Shown in pieces: positions 1 to 6,867 of a DNA stretch of 28,566 nucleotides. Source of the DNA: a virus. Numbering within the stretch: the stretch's first letter is position 1; every line of letters starts with the position of its first letter. Location: positions 1 to 28,566 of the IMG/VR virus record IMGVR_UViG_3300045972_000096. One strand, written 5' to 3'. The position numbers and the translations under genes were made by a program. The notes beneath the pieces are model-generated. The model was given only the letters and a program-made list of their open reading frames with translations, ran no database searches and was not told where the DNA came from.

Positions 1-121
1 TACCATAACGAGTTACTGCCTCTACCCATGATTCTCTTCTTCCTTCTACATCCATCCAACGTGTGTAAGTTCTTTTTGCAATAAAATTAGAATAAATCTC
101 TTCAATTTTTTCTTGTGACAT
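1..121 (-). CDS. Class II (B12-dependent) ribonucleotide reductase, N-terminal part
   Basis: Only the first 40 codons are inside the window; the gene continues beyond base 1. The peptide begins MSQEKIEEIYSNF and continues with KRTYTRWMDVEGRRESWVEA. This closely resembles the N-terminus of adenosylcobalamin-dependent ribonucleoside-triphosphate reductases (KRTYARW..EKGR.E.W.E in the Lactobacillus enzyme). That family reduces ribonucleotides to deoxyribonucleotides with a B12-generated thiyl radical. It is the most downstream gene of the leftward operon, 20 bp after thyX, so both would raise the dNTP supply during replication. The catalytic cysteines lie outside the window, so the class is inferred from the N-terminal motif only. 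Confidence 0.72.
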   Translation of the reverse strand, partial: MSQEKIEEIYSNFIAKRTYTRWMDVEGRRESWVEAVTRYG

Positions 122-141
122 GTAATTTCCTTTCCGTAGTG

Positions 142-801
142 TTAGTAGACTTTAACTGAATCTTTGTACAAGAATTTATGACTTGTGGGAATATTTATGT
201 AGATGAGATTGGCAAGTTCTCTGATTTCAAAGTGAGCACTCTTGTCTGTTCTCAGCTCCAGAAAGTTCCTCAGTGAACGTGCATTGATAGACCACATGAG
301 GTCAACCTTGTAGCACTCTGGGAGAGCATACTTAGCTTGGTCATTGGGTATACCAATCTCTATGAGGTGTCTAAGATTTTCAAGAGCAACCATAGAAGCA
401 TAATCAATCTCAGCCACATTAACAAAGTTGATATACTTGGATGCCCTATCAAAGTCTTCTGGAGAGATAGGGTTAAACTCTTCTTCTCCCTTCAGTTCCT
501 TGAGGGTGTACCTGCTTGACTTGACAGAGAGACTAGCCATCCTGTGACGTGCCAACTCCTGAAGGTTGAGCCTTGATATGCCCTCAATCTTAAAGTTGTA
601 CCAGAGGTGTTCTAGGGTGCTTGTGTGGTTCTTTTTGATGACAGCCTGTACAAGTTTCTTGTCACTTACCCCTAAATCAAAGTAAGGGTAAGGGGAAATG
701 TCTGGGAAGAAGGAGTCACTTTGTTCACCTGAATCCCAGCAGGTTCTGATTGCCTCTACCAGTACAGACAATGGGGTATTATTCTTTAGGGTAACCTTCA
801 T
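142..801 (-). CDS. thyX: Flavin-dependent thymidylate synthase ThyX
   Basis: ThyX makes dTMP from dUMP using FAD, NADPH and methylenetetrahydrofolate. The 219-residue length is normal for the family. The signature RHR-X7-S is at residues 85-95 (RHRMASLSVKS) and the upstream family motif H-x-S-x-x-E-H at 59-65 (HTSTLEH). The start codon overlaps the stop of the upstream 68-residue gene, suggesting translational coupling. T4 itself uses the unrelated ThyA-type enzyme, so this phage combines T4 replication genes with a different nucleotide-metabolism set. Neighbours are the RNR downstream and small unknown genes upstream. Confidence 0.95.
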   Translation of the reverse strand: MKVTLKNNTPLSVLVEAIRTCWDSGEQSDSFFPDISPYPYFDLGVSDKKLVQAVIKKNHTSTLEHLWYNFKIEGISRLNLQELARHRMASLSVKSSRYTLKELKGEEEFNPISPEDFDRASKYINFVNVAEIDYASMVALENLRHLIEIGIPNDQAKYALPECYKVDLMWSINARSLRNFLELRTDKSAHFEIRELANLIYINIPTSHKFLYKDSVKVY

Positions 802-1004
802 TCATTCTTTCCTTTCTCCATTAGGTTATACATCTCTTCTATGCTGATTTCAGATGGAAGAATTTTAAACTCCATAACTTTGCCATTGAGGTTCATCTTA
901 ATGAAATCCCCAACTTGGATATTATTGTTCTGAGACATCTCTACCATCTTGAGAGTAAACTCTTTGAAGCCCCTCATGGTAGTAGGTATAATCATTTCAT
1001 TCAT
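798..1004 (-). CDS. Hypothetical 68-residue protein
   Basis: A small unrecognised protein beginning MNEMIIPTTMRGFKEFTLKM. It is soluble and mixed in charge, with no cysteines and no membrane segment. It overlaps the start of thyX by 4 bp and the end of the preceding gene by 8 bp. These tight overlaps inside a one-direction operon support it as a real gene. The segment VGDFIKMNLNGKVMEFKILP looks like a short beta-rich fold, but no function can be assigned. Confidence 0.7.
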   Translation of the reverse strand: MNEMIIPTTMRGFKEFTLKMVEMSQNNNIQVGDFIKMNLNGKVMEFKILPSEISIEEMYNLMEKGKNE

Positions 1005-1290
1005 TAGGTTCTCCTATGTTTGGGTATGGGTCAATGAAAGCAGATTCATCTTCATACCTTAATAATGTTTTGTTTATGATAGAAATCTTATCAACAGACA
1101 TCTCTGCATACACTCTGAGTTTACCAAACTTAGTTTTAATCTGGTGTACTCTACAGCTTGGGTCTGAATGTTCTAACTCTGTTAACATTGTATCAACTAG
1201 TTCATACCATTTTTCTTCACACTCTATCTCTCTGCCTTTAAGATACTTAGATAAGATTATTGGATGGTCTTCCCATAGTTGTTTTATCAT
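997..1290 (-). CDS. Hypothetical 97-residue protein with KFGKLRVY motif
   Basis: Unrecognised small protein. It contains VHQIKTKFGKLRVYAEM near residues 48-64. Similar KFG-x-LR-x-Y strings occur in many short phage proteins of unknown function, which is the only family hint. It overlaps both neighbouring genes (8 bp downstream, 4 bp upstream), as expected of a translationally coupled operon. It has no signal peptide and no membrane segment, and I assign no function. Confidence 0.7.
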   Translation of the reverse strand: MIKQLWEDHPIILSKYLKGREIECEEKWYELVDTMLTELEHSDPSCRVHQIKTKFGKLRVYAEMSVDKISIINKTLLRYEDESAFIDPYPNIGEPNE

Positions 1291-1574
1291 ACATTAGTCA
1301 ATTCTCTATCATATTTTTCCTGAGCTTGCTTGTCCCTATGTTTATCATACACTCTCAACTCTTTGTCAAGGTCTTTCTGAGTATTGCCCATTGAGATATA
1401 ACCATCTCTATACCATCCACCACCAACAAGATTAACAGGTGGAGCAGATACTTTTTGAATTAATTTTCCACCACATTCACAAAAGAGGTTGTCTTTTTTC
1501 TCTGTATGTTCTGCCATTGACATTTTAAGTTCTCTTGTTTGGTTACAAGCAAAACATGTGAAATCATATAACAT
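1287..1574 (-). CDS. FmdB-like zinc-ribbon protein
   Basis: A 95-residue protein with an N-terminal zinc ribbon: MLYDFTCFACNQTRE supplies the first CxxC and LFCECGGKL the second Cys pair. This order (LYDFxCxxC ... CxCGG) matches the small FmdB/YgaC-type putative regulatory proteins common in bacteria and phages. The tail (residues about 40-95, with GGGWYRDGY) is charged and probably flexible. The role is unknown; nucleic-acid or protein binding through the ribbon is likely. The start overlaps the upstream small ORF by 11 bp. Confidence 0.75.
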   Translation of the reverse strand: MLYDFTCFACNQTRELKMSMAEHTEKKDNLFCECGGKLIQKVSAPPVNLVGGGWYRDGYISMGNTQKDLDKELRVYDKHRDKQAQEKYDRELTNV

Positions 1575-1719
1575 CTTCTTTCTCCCTTACTATCTCAATA
1601 TTTAAAACTTCTTGCCCAATAAAATTATCTGCTTCTGTTTCAAAGAGTGGATGATAAATATTTTTTACCTCATAGCACCTGCATATCCCCTTTGGGGTTT
1701 CGATATCGTAGAGTTCCAT
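1564..1719 (-). CDS. Small overlapping ORF, 51 residues
   Basis: A 51-codon frame starting MELYDIETPKGICRCYEV. It begins inside the 3' end of the primase gene (55 bp overlap) and ends 11 bp inside the FmdB-like gene. The start is preceded by a strong purine-rich site, GGGAGGGAAGAAAGC, in a spacing suited to ribosome binding. It fills what would otherwise be a 90 bp gap in a tightly packed operon. There is no family match by eye. The overlap with the primase C-terminus is large, so existence is probable rather than certain. Confidence 0.5.
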   Translation of the reverse strand: MELYDIETPKGICRCYEVKNIYHPLFETEADNFIGQEVLNIEIVREKEDVI

Positions 1720-2690
1720 TTTGCTTTCTTCCCTCCCATCTTAATTTTTAATGCTGTCATAGCACCAAATCCTGTTTTGATATTATTTAGAACCATTCTT
1801 TCAATCATATCAGGATTCCATTCACCTTTGACAGCAAGTTCATTTGGGTCTTTAGCCCACTTGAGAGAAGAGTCCCACACCAAAACTTTATAACCAGCTT
1901 CAGCATACTTCAATGATTGTGATACACCTTTCTCATCATTATCAAAACAGAAACAAATATTGTCTTTGGGTATCATGTTTAATACTTGCTGAGAAATTGC
2001 AGCTCCCATTGCTGCTATTGAATTTTGTTTGTAATATGAATCTATAATAGATTCAAAGATATAAACTGTTTTGGTAAGGTCAACTTGAAAGATACCTGCT
2101 ACTTTAAAGGATTCATTCTTACTATGAATATAAAATCTTTTGTCCTTCATACTTCTGGATTGAAAAGCATAAACATGTTCACCGTCTTTCCAATAGCAAG
2201 GAAAGACAAGATGACCACCACACTGAAGCTTTGGATGTGTACAATATTTTAACTTATCAATAACACCTTCTGGAAACTTTCTCTTCTTACAATACTCCAC
2301 ACACTCAGGTACTTCTTTAGCAGGAATAAAATACTTTTCATTCAGCTTGAAAAGTTTAAGGTCTTCAACACCTGAATTTAAAGTAGTAAGAACATTATGC
2401 TTCTTATGAAGAACAGTTCCATTTCTTAATGCTTCTATCTTATGTTTTTGTTCAGCTAGTTTATAGTCCTCAAAGAGTGCAGGATTAGCTAACTCAACAA
2501 ATTTTCTGAATGATAAAGATGAGTTACAGTTGTGACAGTAACAAACAATTTTATCATAGCTGATGAGAAGATAAGCTCTTCTCTTAGTATCCCTACAGAA
2601 ATCACAAGAGAAATTAAAACCCTTGGTATGTTTCCTTGAGTTACGAAGATTGAGCCTGTAGATAAATTCTAGTTCGTTTGAAATTTCCAT
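1665..2690 (-). CDS. 61: DNA primase (T4 gp61 type)
   Basis: The primase makes RNA primers for lagging-strand synthesis with a DnaB-type helicase. The 341-residue length matches T4 gp61. An N-terminal zinc-binding domain has CDFC (C29, C32) and CHNC (C52, C55). The TOPRIM core follows: E213 in TVYIFESIID and the DxD of CFDNDEKG at D250/D252. It sits with uvsW, uvsY and the late sigma gene in the leftward replication and recombination operon. A purine-rich region precedes the ATG at 2690. A role in DNA replication is secure from the motifs; assignment to the gp61 branch rests on size and context. Confidence 0.88.
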   Translation of the reverse strand: MEISNELEFIYRLNLRNSRKHTKGFNFSCDFCRDTKRRAYLLISYDKIVCYCHNCNSSLSFRKFVELANPALFEDYKLAEQKHKIEALRNGTVLHKKHNVLTTLNSGVEDLKLFKLNEKYFIPAKEVPECVEYCKKRKFPEGVIDKLKYCTHPKLQCGGHLVFPCYWKDGEHVYAFQSRSMKDKRFYIHSKNESFKVAGIFQVDLTKTVYIFESIIDSYYKQNSIAAMGAAISQQVLNMIPKDNICFCFDNDEKGVSQSLKYAEAGYKVLVWDSSLKWAKDPNELAVKGEWNPDMIERMVLNNIKTGFGAMTALKIKMGGKKAKWNSTISKPQRGYAGAMR

Positions 2691-2714
2691 TTGGTAAATA
2701 TACCACCAAAGTTT

Positions 2715-2891
2715 TTATTTGTCAACTGATTCTTTTAATAAATTTTTGATTTCCATATTCTCATTTCTACACTGAGAACATAAACATTTATTGTCAACAA
2801 ATCCAAACTCATGCAGCATAATTTTCTTTTGTCTGTCCTGCTCAATCTCTCCAACAAGAGTTTCACAGATATCACATTTCTGAAACAACAT
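2715..2891 (-). CDS. Small Cys-rich (zinc finger-like) protein, 58 residues
   Basis: A short frame starting MLFQKCDICETLVGEIE, with a second cysteine cluster CLCSQC near residue 36. CxxC plus CxC-x-x-C suggests a single zinc-binding site. The ATG is 3 bp after the stop of the sigma gene and is preceded by GAGGAATAAGT, a good ribosome binding site. It fills the gap between the sigma factor and primase genes. The function is unknown; small zinc proteins in this position are common in T4-like phages. Confidence 0.65.
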   Translation of the reverse strand: MLFQKCDICETLVGEIEQDRQKKIMLHEFGFVDNKCLCSQCRNENMEIKNLLKESVDK

Positions 2892-2893
2892 AC

Positions 2894-3340
2894 TTATTCC
2901 TCATCATTCATAAAGTTTTTGTAATCATACTCATCTGAGTTTAACTGAGCTTCCTTCACCATTTCAAATTTAAAATCAGCCAACTTCTTTTCTCTCTCCA
3001 TGACCTGAAGGAAAGCATTGTTACAATATTGTGTGAAGTAAGCAAAGGGATTATCAGTTTTTTCAGGGTCAAAGTTGTGAGCATATTTCATACAAGTAAG
3101 GACAGCTTCAGCTATCATATCATCCTTAAATGTCCATCCACTATACCAAGGATGTCTAGCTCTACCAACTGCAATCTTCATGAAGCACTCACCAATATAC
3201 TCTTCCATCTTTGCCGTAGGGTCAATCTTGGTAGCTTCTTTCCATCTTACTAATGCCTGTAGAAAATCATTATTGTTAATATAATTTTTAACCTTTTTCT
3301 TTTTCTTAGGTATAGCAACTCTTTCTTCCTCTTCAATCAT
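2894..3340 (-). CDS. 55: Late-transcription sigma factor (T4 gp55 family)
   Basis: This 148-residue protein aligns along its length with T4 gp55, the minimal sigma factor that directs host RNA polymerase to TATAAATA late promoters. Shared blocks include KNYINNNDFLQALVRWK (T4: YNYVNNKELLQAIIDWK), the FKDDMIAEAVLTCMKYAHNF segment (T4: WKQEMIADGI..S.KGLHNF) and NPFAYFTQYCNNAFLQ (T4: NPHAYITQACFNAFVQ). It is shorter than T4 gp55 (185 aa), lacking part of the C-terminal clamp-binding tail region. Several TATAAATA octamers elsewhere in this window are its expected targets. A lysine-rich patch (PKKKKK) lies near the N-terminus. Confidence 0.92.
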   Translation of the reverse strand: MIEEEERVAIPKKKKKVKNYINNNDFLQALVRWKEATKIDPTAKMEEYIGECFMKIAVGRARHPWYSGWTFKDDMIAEAVLTCMKYAHNFDPEKTDNPFAYFTQYCNNAFLQVMEREKKLADFKFEMVKEAQLNSDEYDYKNFMNDEE

Positions 3341-3342
3341 AC

Positions 3343-4929
3343 CTACTCCTTTAGTTCATATTCTAGGGTTTCTATTGTAAATTCATTCTTTCTGTATATC
3401 TTTAATCTTTCCCCATAATGTTTGACAGCAAAATTTACATACCTTATCTTCTTGTTGCTGTCCTTGAAAGAGAGGTCATCAACCAAATCAAATAACTTCA
3501 TAAAATCTTTGGTGATGTGTTTTCTCAATCCCCTACCGATGGATTGAATGGTTCTAACTTTACTCTTGGTTCCTGATACAAAAATAATATTATGAATCCT
3601 TTTGATATTAACACCTGTACTCAGTGTAGAATAAGTGGCTGCAAGTACACACTCATCATTGGTTTCCATTCTAGCTTTTATAAGTTTTCTGTCAGCAACT
3701 GATACACTACCATCAATATACATTACCATTTTACCAGTAACTTCAGCTCTCAATCTTTCAAACAAAGGCTTACCATGTGCTTCAATCTTAGTGAACAATA
3801 CTAAAGTGTTACCTTTAAGTTTCTGCACAAGCTTCACAATAAATTTATTTCTGCACTCAAGTTTGTTTACAAAATCAGTTTCCTTAGCATACTTGTTTTC
3901 TCTAGGTGTAGTGGTTTCTAATTCATCATCAAAGTCTTCATCAGTATCTGTAGCATCCTGTATATTAGTTTCATAGTTTAAATATCTCAATGAATTTGGA
4001 TACTTGAGTCTTACAGCATATATTTTCAGTTGTGATATATGTCCAGCATCCTGAAGTGTTTTATATGTGGAGTATGTTCTAATCTCTCCAGTGGCTCCAA
4101 CAGTAGTAAACCAATCTGCTGTCAGTGGGTCAGGAAAGGAACCAGACAAACCAAATCTATATTCAGCATTGATACAGTTTTTTGATATAGCAGCAAAAGA
4201 TTTACTGTTACCAGATTGACCATGAGCTTCATCTACAAGCAGACAATCAAATTTAGCAATCTCATCTTTATCTTTATCAGTGTAGAGTGACTGCCATGTT
4301 GAAAATATAATGTTTCTTTCCAACAGTCTCTTCTTACCTGAGTATATCATACAACAGTTATTTTCTACATCTTCCCAACCATAGTCAGCAAAGTCTGAGA
4401 ATATCTGCTCAACCAGAATGGTAGTAGGAAATATACAAAGACATCTCTTACCCTTAGACACCAACCATCTGATAATGATATAGATTATCAAAGACTTCCC
4501 TGAAGCAGTAGAAGAAGCCATGTTGAGATGTTTTTCACAGATAGCTTCATATGCAGCTTTAAGTTGATAGTCTCTTACTGGAACAGAGTTGTTATGTTCA
4601 TCTCTTACATCAATGTTAAGAGAATCAACAAAAGCTAGGTACTCAGAGTAAGGGACAGTCTCACCCTGCTCATACAACTGCTCTAGGGTATACCTACCCT
4701 TGGCACAAAATTCTTTGACCTTGTAGAGCAAACCTATAGGTAGAGTATTCTCCCATGTGAAGAATCTTAACTTACCATCCCATTGTTTTGCTTTATACTT
4801 AGGATGAAATCTATAGTTGTCTGAGAAAGCAGAAAAGTATTCAGTAAGCTCCCTAGCTATAGAGTTGCTGCATTCTATCCTCAAGGTTGCTTCATTAACT
4901 TTTCTTATCTTTAAATCACTCACTATCAC
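3343..4929 (-). CDS. uvsW: UvsW-type SF2 helicase
   Basis: T4 UvsW is a RecG-like SF2 helicase that unwinds R-loops and branched DNA and switches replication to the recombination-dependent mode. This protein is 528 aa (T4: about 500). The Walker A-like motif SSTASGKS is at 139-146, DEAH at 233-236, a motif III-like GLSGS near 258 and motif VI QSIGRGLRKH toward the C-terminus. The N-terminal ~110 residues (FHPKYKAKQWDGKLRFF) match the UvsW DNA-binding domain pattern. It lies between uvsY and the late sigma gene, with 4 bp overlap to uvsY, so the recombination genes are co-transcribed. Confidence 0.92.
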   Translation of the reverse strand: MIVSDLKIRKVNEATLRIECSNSIARELTEYFSAFSDNYRFHPKYKAKQWDGKLRFFTWENTLPIGLLYKVKEFCAKGRYTLEQLYEQGETVPYSEYLAFVDSLNIDVRDEHNNSVPVRDYQLKAAYEAICEKHLNMASSTASGKSLIIYIIIRWLVSKGKRCLCIFPTTILVEQIFSDFADYGWEDVENNCCMIYSGKKRLLERNIIFSTWQSLYTDKDKDEIAKFDCLLVDEAHGQSGNSKSFAAISKNCINAEYRFGLSGSFPDPLTADWFTTVGATGEIRTYSTYKTLQDAGHISQLKIYAVRLKYPNSLRYLNYETNIQDATDTDEDFDDELETTTPRENKYAKETDFVNKLECRNKFIVKLVQKLKGNTLVLFTKIEAHGKPLFERLRAEVTGKMVMYIDGSVSVADRKLIKARMETNDECVLAATYSTLSTGVNIKRIHNIIFVSGTKSKVRTIQSIGRGLRKHITKDFMKLFDLVDDLSFKDSNKKIRYVNFAVKHYGERLKIYRKNEFTIETLEYELKE

Positions 4930-5363
4930 TTCCCATTAATAAACATTTGATATGTAATCCAATCTTTTCTTTCAAAACTTTTTGCCTTTAGAGCATCAAT
5001 GGTTTCATCTAGATACTTCATCACTTCTTTTATTTCTGTACAGATATTAAAAATTTCCAGATAGTTTATATCTGATTCAATAAACAGCATCATTTCATCT
5101 TTGGTGGTTATCTTCAGATTAGATTCAGTTTTATAAAACTCATACAGAGTTCTAAACTTTTTCTTTCTAATCTCTTCTTGAAATCTTTGGAGCTGCCCCC
5201 ACTCCATCTTTTTATTTATCCACTTCATTATATGGAGAGTGTTATCAAATTGTGTATCCATATGTGCTTTATCAAAGAATACATCAGTAACAGCTTCTTC
5301 CATCAACTTCTTCTTTCTTATCCTGATACCTTCAATCAATGATTCTTTTTTTGTTTCAGACAT
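4926..5363 (-). CDS. uvsY: UvsY-like recombination mediator
   Basis: UvsY loads the recombinase UvsX on gp32-coated single-stranded DNA. This protein is 145 aa from MSETKKESLI, close to T4 UvsY (137 aa). Matching features are DVFFD (T4 DVFID), the W-x-NK segment MKWINKKMEWGQLQRFQEE, a central Y-rich basic stretch, and a C-terminus TIDALKAKSFERKDW...INGK that parallels T4 ALDAIKSRGFAIKHI...EAGK. I chose this start because GGGGGAAATT precedes the ATG; a longer frame starting at 5402 lacks such a site and would begin within the promoter region. It is the first gene of the leftward operon. Confidence 0.8.
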   Translation of the reverse strand: MSETKKESLIEGIRIRKKKLMEEAVTDVFFDKAHMDTQFDNTLHIMKWINKKMEWGQLQRFQEEIRKKKFRTLYEFYKTESNLKITTKDEMMLFIESDINYLEIFNICTEIKEVMKYLDETIDALKAKSFERKDWITYQMFINGK

Positions 5364-5390
5364 AATTTCCCCCACAAATTCATAGATATA

Positions 5391-5418
5391 ACTATACCAC
5401 ACTTTCTGGGAAAGTCAA
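5391..5418 (-). promoter_or_regulatory. Leftward promoter P1 before uvsY
   Basis: On the minus strand: TTGACT, 16 bp spacer ending in GTGTGG, then TATAGT. It is the promoter nearest to the uvsY start, with the TG extended -10 element typical of this phage. Confidence 0.7.
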
Positions 5419-5438
5419 ATAAAATCTTAATGAAATGT

Positions 5439-5446
5439 TATTTATA
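5439..5446 (-). promoter_or_regulatory. Possible T4-type late promoter (leftward)
   Basis: A TATAAATA octamer on the minus strand, pointing to the uvsY operon. It sits between two sigma70-type promoters. No transcript data; AT-rich context makes chance occurrence possible. Confidence 0.4.
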
Positions 5447-5500
5447 ATACACCTACTGTAGTTAAAAGAATTTAGATTTAATATCTACAAGCACACAGTT

Positions 5501-5528
5501 ATTTTATCACAAACTTTTCATATGTCAA
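5501..5528 (-). promoter_or_regulatory. Leftward promoter P2
   Basis: Minus strand TTGACA, 16 bp, TAAAAT. The sequence around it (TTATTTGACA...GTGATAAAATAACT) closely resembles that of P3, so P2 and P3 look like a tandem duplication. Confidence 0.65.
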
Positions 5529-5616
5529 ATAAAAATCTTCTGAGGTTAAAAGAAAAGAAATAAGCTGTAGAGAGTATATAAAGGCTTATAAGTAATATAA
5601 TTCACAGACACAAGTT

Positions 5617-5645
5617 ATTTTAACACAAGATTTTCAATCTGTCAA
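5617..5645 (-). promoter_or_regulatory. Leftward promoter P3
   Basis: Minus strand TTGACA, 17 bp, TAAAAT with TGTG before the -10. It drives leftward across about 250 bp without a gene before uvsY. The stretch 5403-5751 otherwise holds no coding frame that I can support. Confidence 0.65.
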
Positions 5646-5659
5646 ATAAAAAATGATAG

Positions 5660-5684
5660 ACACCTAAAATAAATATTTAGGTGT
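5660..5684. repeat. 9-bp perfect inverted repeat between divergent promoters
   Basis: ACACCTAAA (5660-5668) and TTTAGGTGT (5676-5684) with a 7-nt loop. It lies 12 bp upstream of the rightward -35 box and just behind leftward promoter P3. It could be an operator for a regulator or a simple hairpin; the sequence does not decide. Confidence 0.45.
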
Positions 5685-5696
5685 ATTAAAAAGAAC

Positions 5697-5724
5697 TTGA
5701 CATCTAAAAAAAGTATGGTATAAA
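5697..5724 (+). promoter_or_regulatory. Rightward promoter before the accessory gene run
   Basis: TTGACA, 16 bp ending AAGTATGG, TATAAA. It fires toward the 168-residue gene at 5752 and is divergent to the uvsY promoters. Confidence 0.75.
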
Positions 5725-5751
5725 GATTAAAATCAAACTGGAGGTTAAATC

Positions 5752-6258
5752 ATGGAGTCCTATTCTAAATCTAACAAAACCAAACAAAGAACTATGAACA
5801 AAGGTCAATCACAGGCACTGCATAGTAGGAAGAGATGTTTAGAAAGATGTGGAATCAGGTTAGATGAAGAAAATTATTCTTATATCCTCAAGGCAATACA
5901 TGGTGAAGAAGTTAAAGGGTTGACAGTAAATTTTAAAGTGAAACAGTCTGCAAGGGTAGAACACTATACAGTAAAGTTTCAACATAAGGAAGAACCATTT
6001 AATATTGTTTATGATAGAGACAGGGATGCAATCATAACATTTTTACCTCATGGGAATGAAACAATCTTCTATCATTACACTAACTGGATTGGAAATGTTA
6101 TAAATATTAAAGACCAGCATGGTGTTATATTAGTTTTAAAAGATGGAGTGATGAAGGGAAACCATTTGGATATCACCCAGCTTGAAGAAAAGATATGGCA
6201 CATAGAAGATTTTAATAAAACATTACAGCTTAGAGGTGATAGGCTATTTGAAATTTAA
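5752..6258 (+). CDS. Hypothetical 168-residue protein
   Basis: First gene of the rightward accessory run, preceded by GGAGG (5741-5745) at good distance. The N-terminus is basic (SKSNKTKQRTMNKGQSQALHSRKR). The segment RKRCLERCGIRLDEENY and later FNIVYDRDRDAIITFLPHG vaguely recall the small RelE/ParE-like or DUF4258 folds of phage proteins (an R-x-x-x-R-x-G-I helix, then a strand with VYD and ITFL). The resemblance is weak and no toxin function should be inferred. No membrane segment. Confidence 0.75.
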   Translation: MESYSKSNKTKQRTMNKGQSQALHSRKRCLERCGIRLDEENYSYILKAIHGEEVKGLTVNFKVKQSARVEHYTVKFQHKEEPFNIVYDRDRDAIITFLPHGNETIFYHYTNWIGNVINIKDQHGVILVLKDGVMKGNHLDITQLEEKIWHIEDFNKTLQLRGDRLFEI

Positions 6259-6271
6259 GGAGAATGAAAGA

Positions 6272-6445
6272 ATGGATTGGTTAAAGATTTTGATTATAAA
6301 AATGTTGTTAACAGTGCCAGCATTGTTCATTGGATTGGTAAATCTTTTAATGTTTATTTGTAAAGGTATTGTAGCTTTCTTTATGCCTTTGTTACATCTT
6401 TGGACAGATTATAAAAATGTTGTTGACAATCCAGAAGAAGTGTGA
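6272..6445 (+). CDS. Small membrane protein, 57 residues
   Basis: Starts MDWLKILIIKMLLTVPALF at an ATG preceded by AAGGAGAATGAAAGA; a longer frame from 6236 would overlap the upstream gene and lacks a site. It is strongly hydrophobic from residue 4 to about 42 (two probable membrane segments) and ends with an acidic tail. Nothing distinguishes a holin from any other small inner-membrane protein. Its 3' end contains the next promoter. Confidence 0.7.
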   Translation: MDWLKILIIKMLLTVPALFIGLVNLLMFICKGIVAFFMPLLHLWTDYKNVVDNPEEV

Positions 6446-6451
6446 TATAAG
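6423..6451 (+). promoter_or_regulatory. Promoter for small ORF and tRNA-Leu
   Basis: TTGACA, 17 bp ending GTGTGA, TATAAG. It lies across the end of the preceding gene and reads into the 32-residue ORF and the tRNA at 6583. Confidence 0.72.
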
Positions 6452-6478
6452 TTTTAAACTAACTTAAAGGAGAATCAC

Positions 6479-6577
6479 ATGGACACTGTAACTTTTAGTT
6501 TGTTATCTGATATGGTAGTAGAGTTTTGTAAGATGGATGTTCAGTGTATGTTAACATTGATTGATGCACTGAAGTAG
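6479..6577 (+). CDS. Tiny ORF, 32 residues
   Basis: Starts MDTVTFSLLSDMVVEF after AAAGGAGAATCAC, a strong ribosome binding site, and ends 5 bp before the tRNA. The peptide is hydrophobic and acidic, with no recognised family. The promoter, binding site and stop just before the tRNA argue for translation. Confidence 0.5.
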   Translation: MDTVTFSLLSDMVVEFCKMDVQCMLTLIDALK

Positions 6578-6582
6578 TAGAT

Positions 6583-6656
6583 GGGACTATAGCCCAACTG
6601 GTAGAGGCACAAGGTTTAAGCCCTTGTAAGTGTGAGTTCAAATCTCTCTAGTCCTA
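6583..6656 (+). tRNA. tRNA with UAA anticodon (Leu by codon) but short variable loop
   Basis: Full cloverleaf: acceptor GGGACTA/TAGTCCT (one G-U), D-arm GCC/GGC with GG loop, anticodon stem CAAGG/CCTTG with loop TTTAAGC, variable loop TAAGT, T-arm GTGAG/CTCTC with TTCAAAT, discriminator A. The UAA anticodon means Leu, yet normal Leu tRNAs have a long variable arm; this has 5 nt. A normal long-armed Leu(UAA) gene exists at 12474. Its charging identity is therefore uncertain. Confidence 0.85.
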
Positions 6657-6690
6657 CAAGCAACACAACTAACCAATGAAAGGAGTCATC

Positions 6691-6867
6691 ATGAGTAAAT
6701 CTCGTAATGACAGATTGTCTAAAGAACGTAGACAATCAGAAGCAAAAATTCGTAATGAGAAGTGGGCAGCTCTCACTCCTCAGCAACAAATCAAAAAGCT
6801 TGATGAACTCAAGCACAATGCTTTCAAGCAGAGGAATAAAATCCAGAAGAAGGTAGCTCAGTCATGA
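6691..6867 (+). CDS. Basic 58-residue protein
   Basis: Starts MSKSRNDRLSKERRQSE; the ATG at 6691 has AAAGGAGTCATC before it, better than the upstream ATG at 6676. It is very rich in Lys, Arg and Gln and probably helical throughout, with no cysteines. A nucleic-acid-binding role is plausible from charge only. It overlaps the next gene by 4 bp (ATGA), so the two are likely translated together. Confidence 0.65.
   Translation: MSKSRNDRLSKERRQSEAKIRNEKWAALTPQQQIKKLDELKHNAFKQRNKIQKKVAQS

Noticed and set aside
337-519. Rightward frame within thyX
   Set aside because: Antisense shadow of a well-conserved gene with no binding site.
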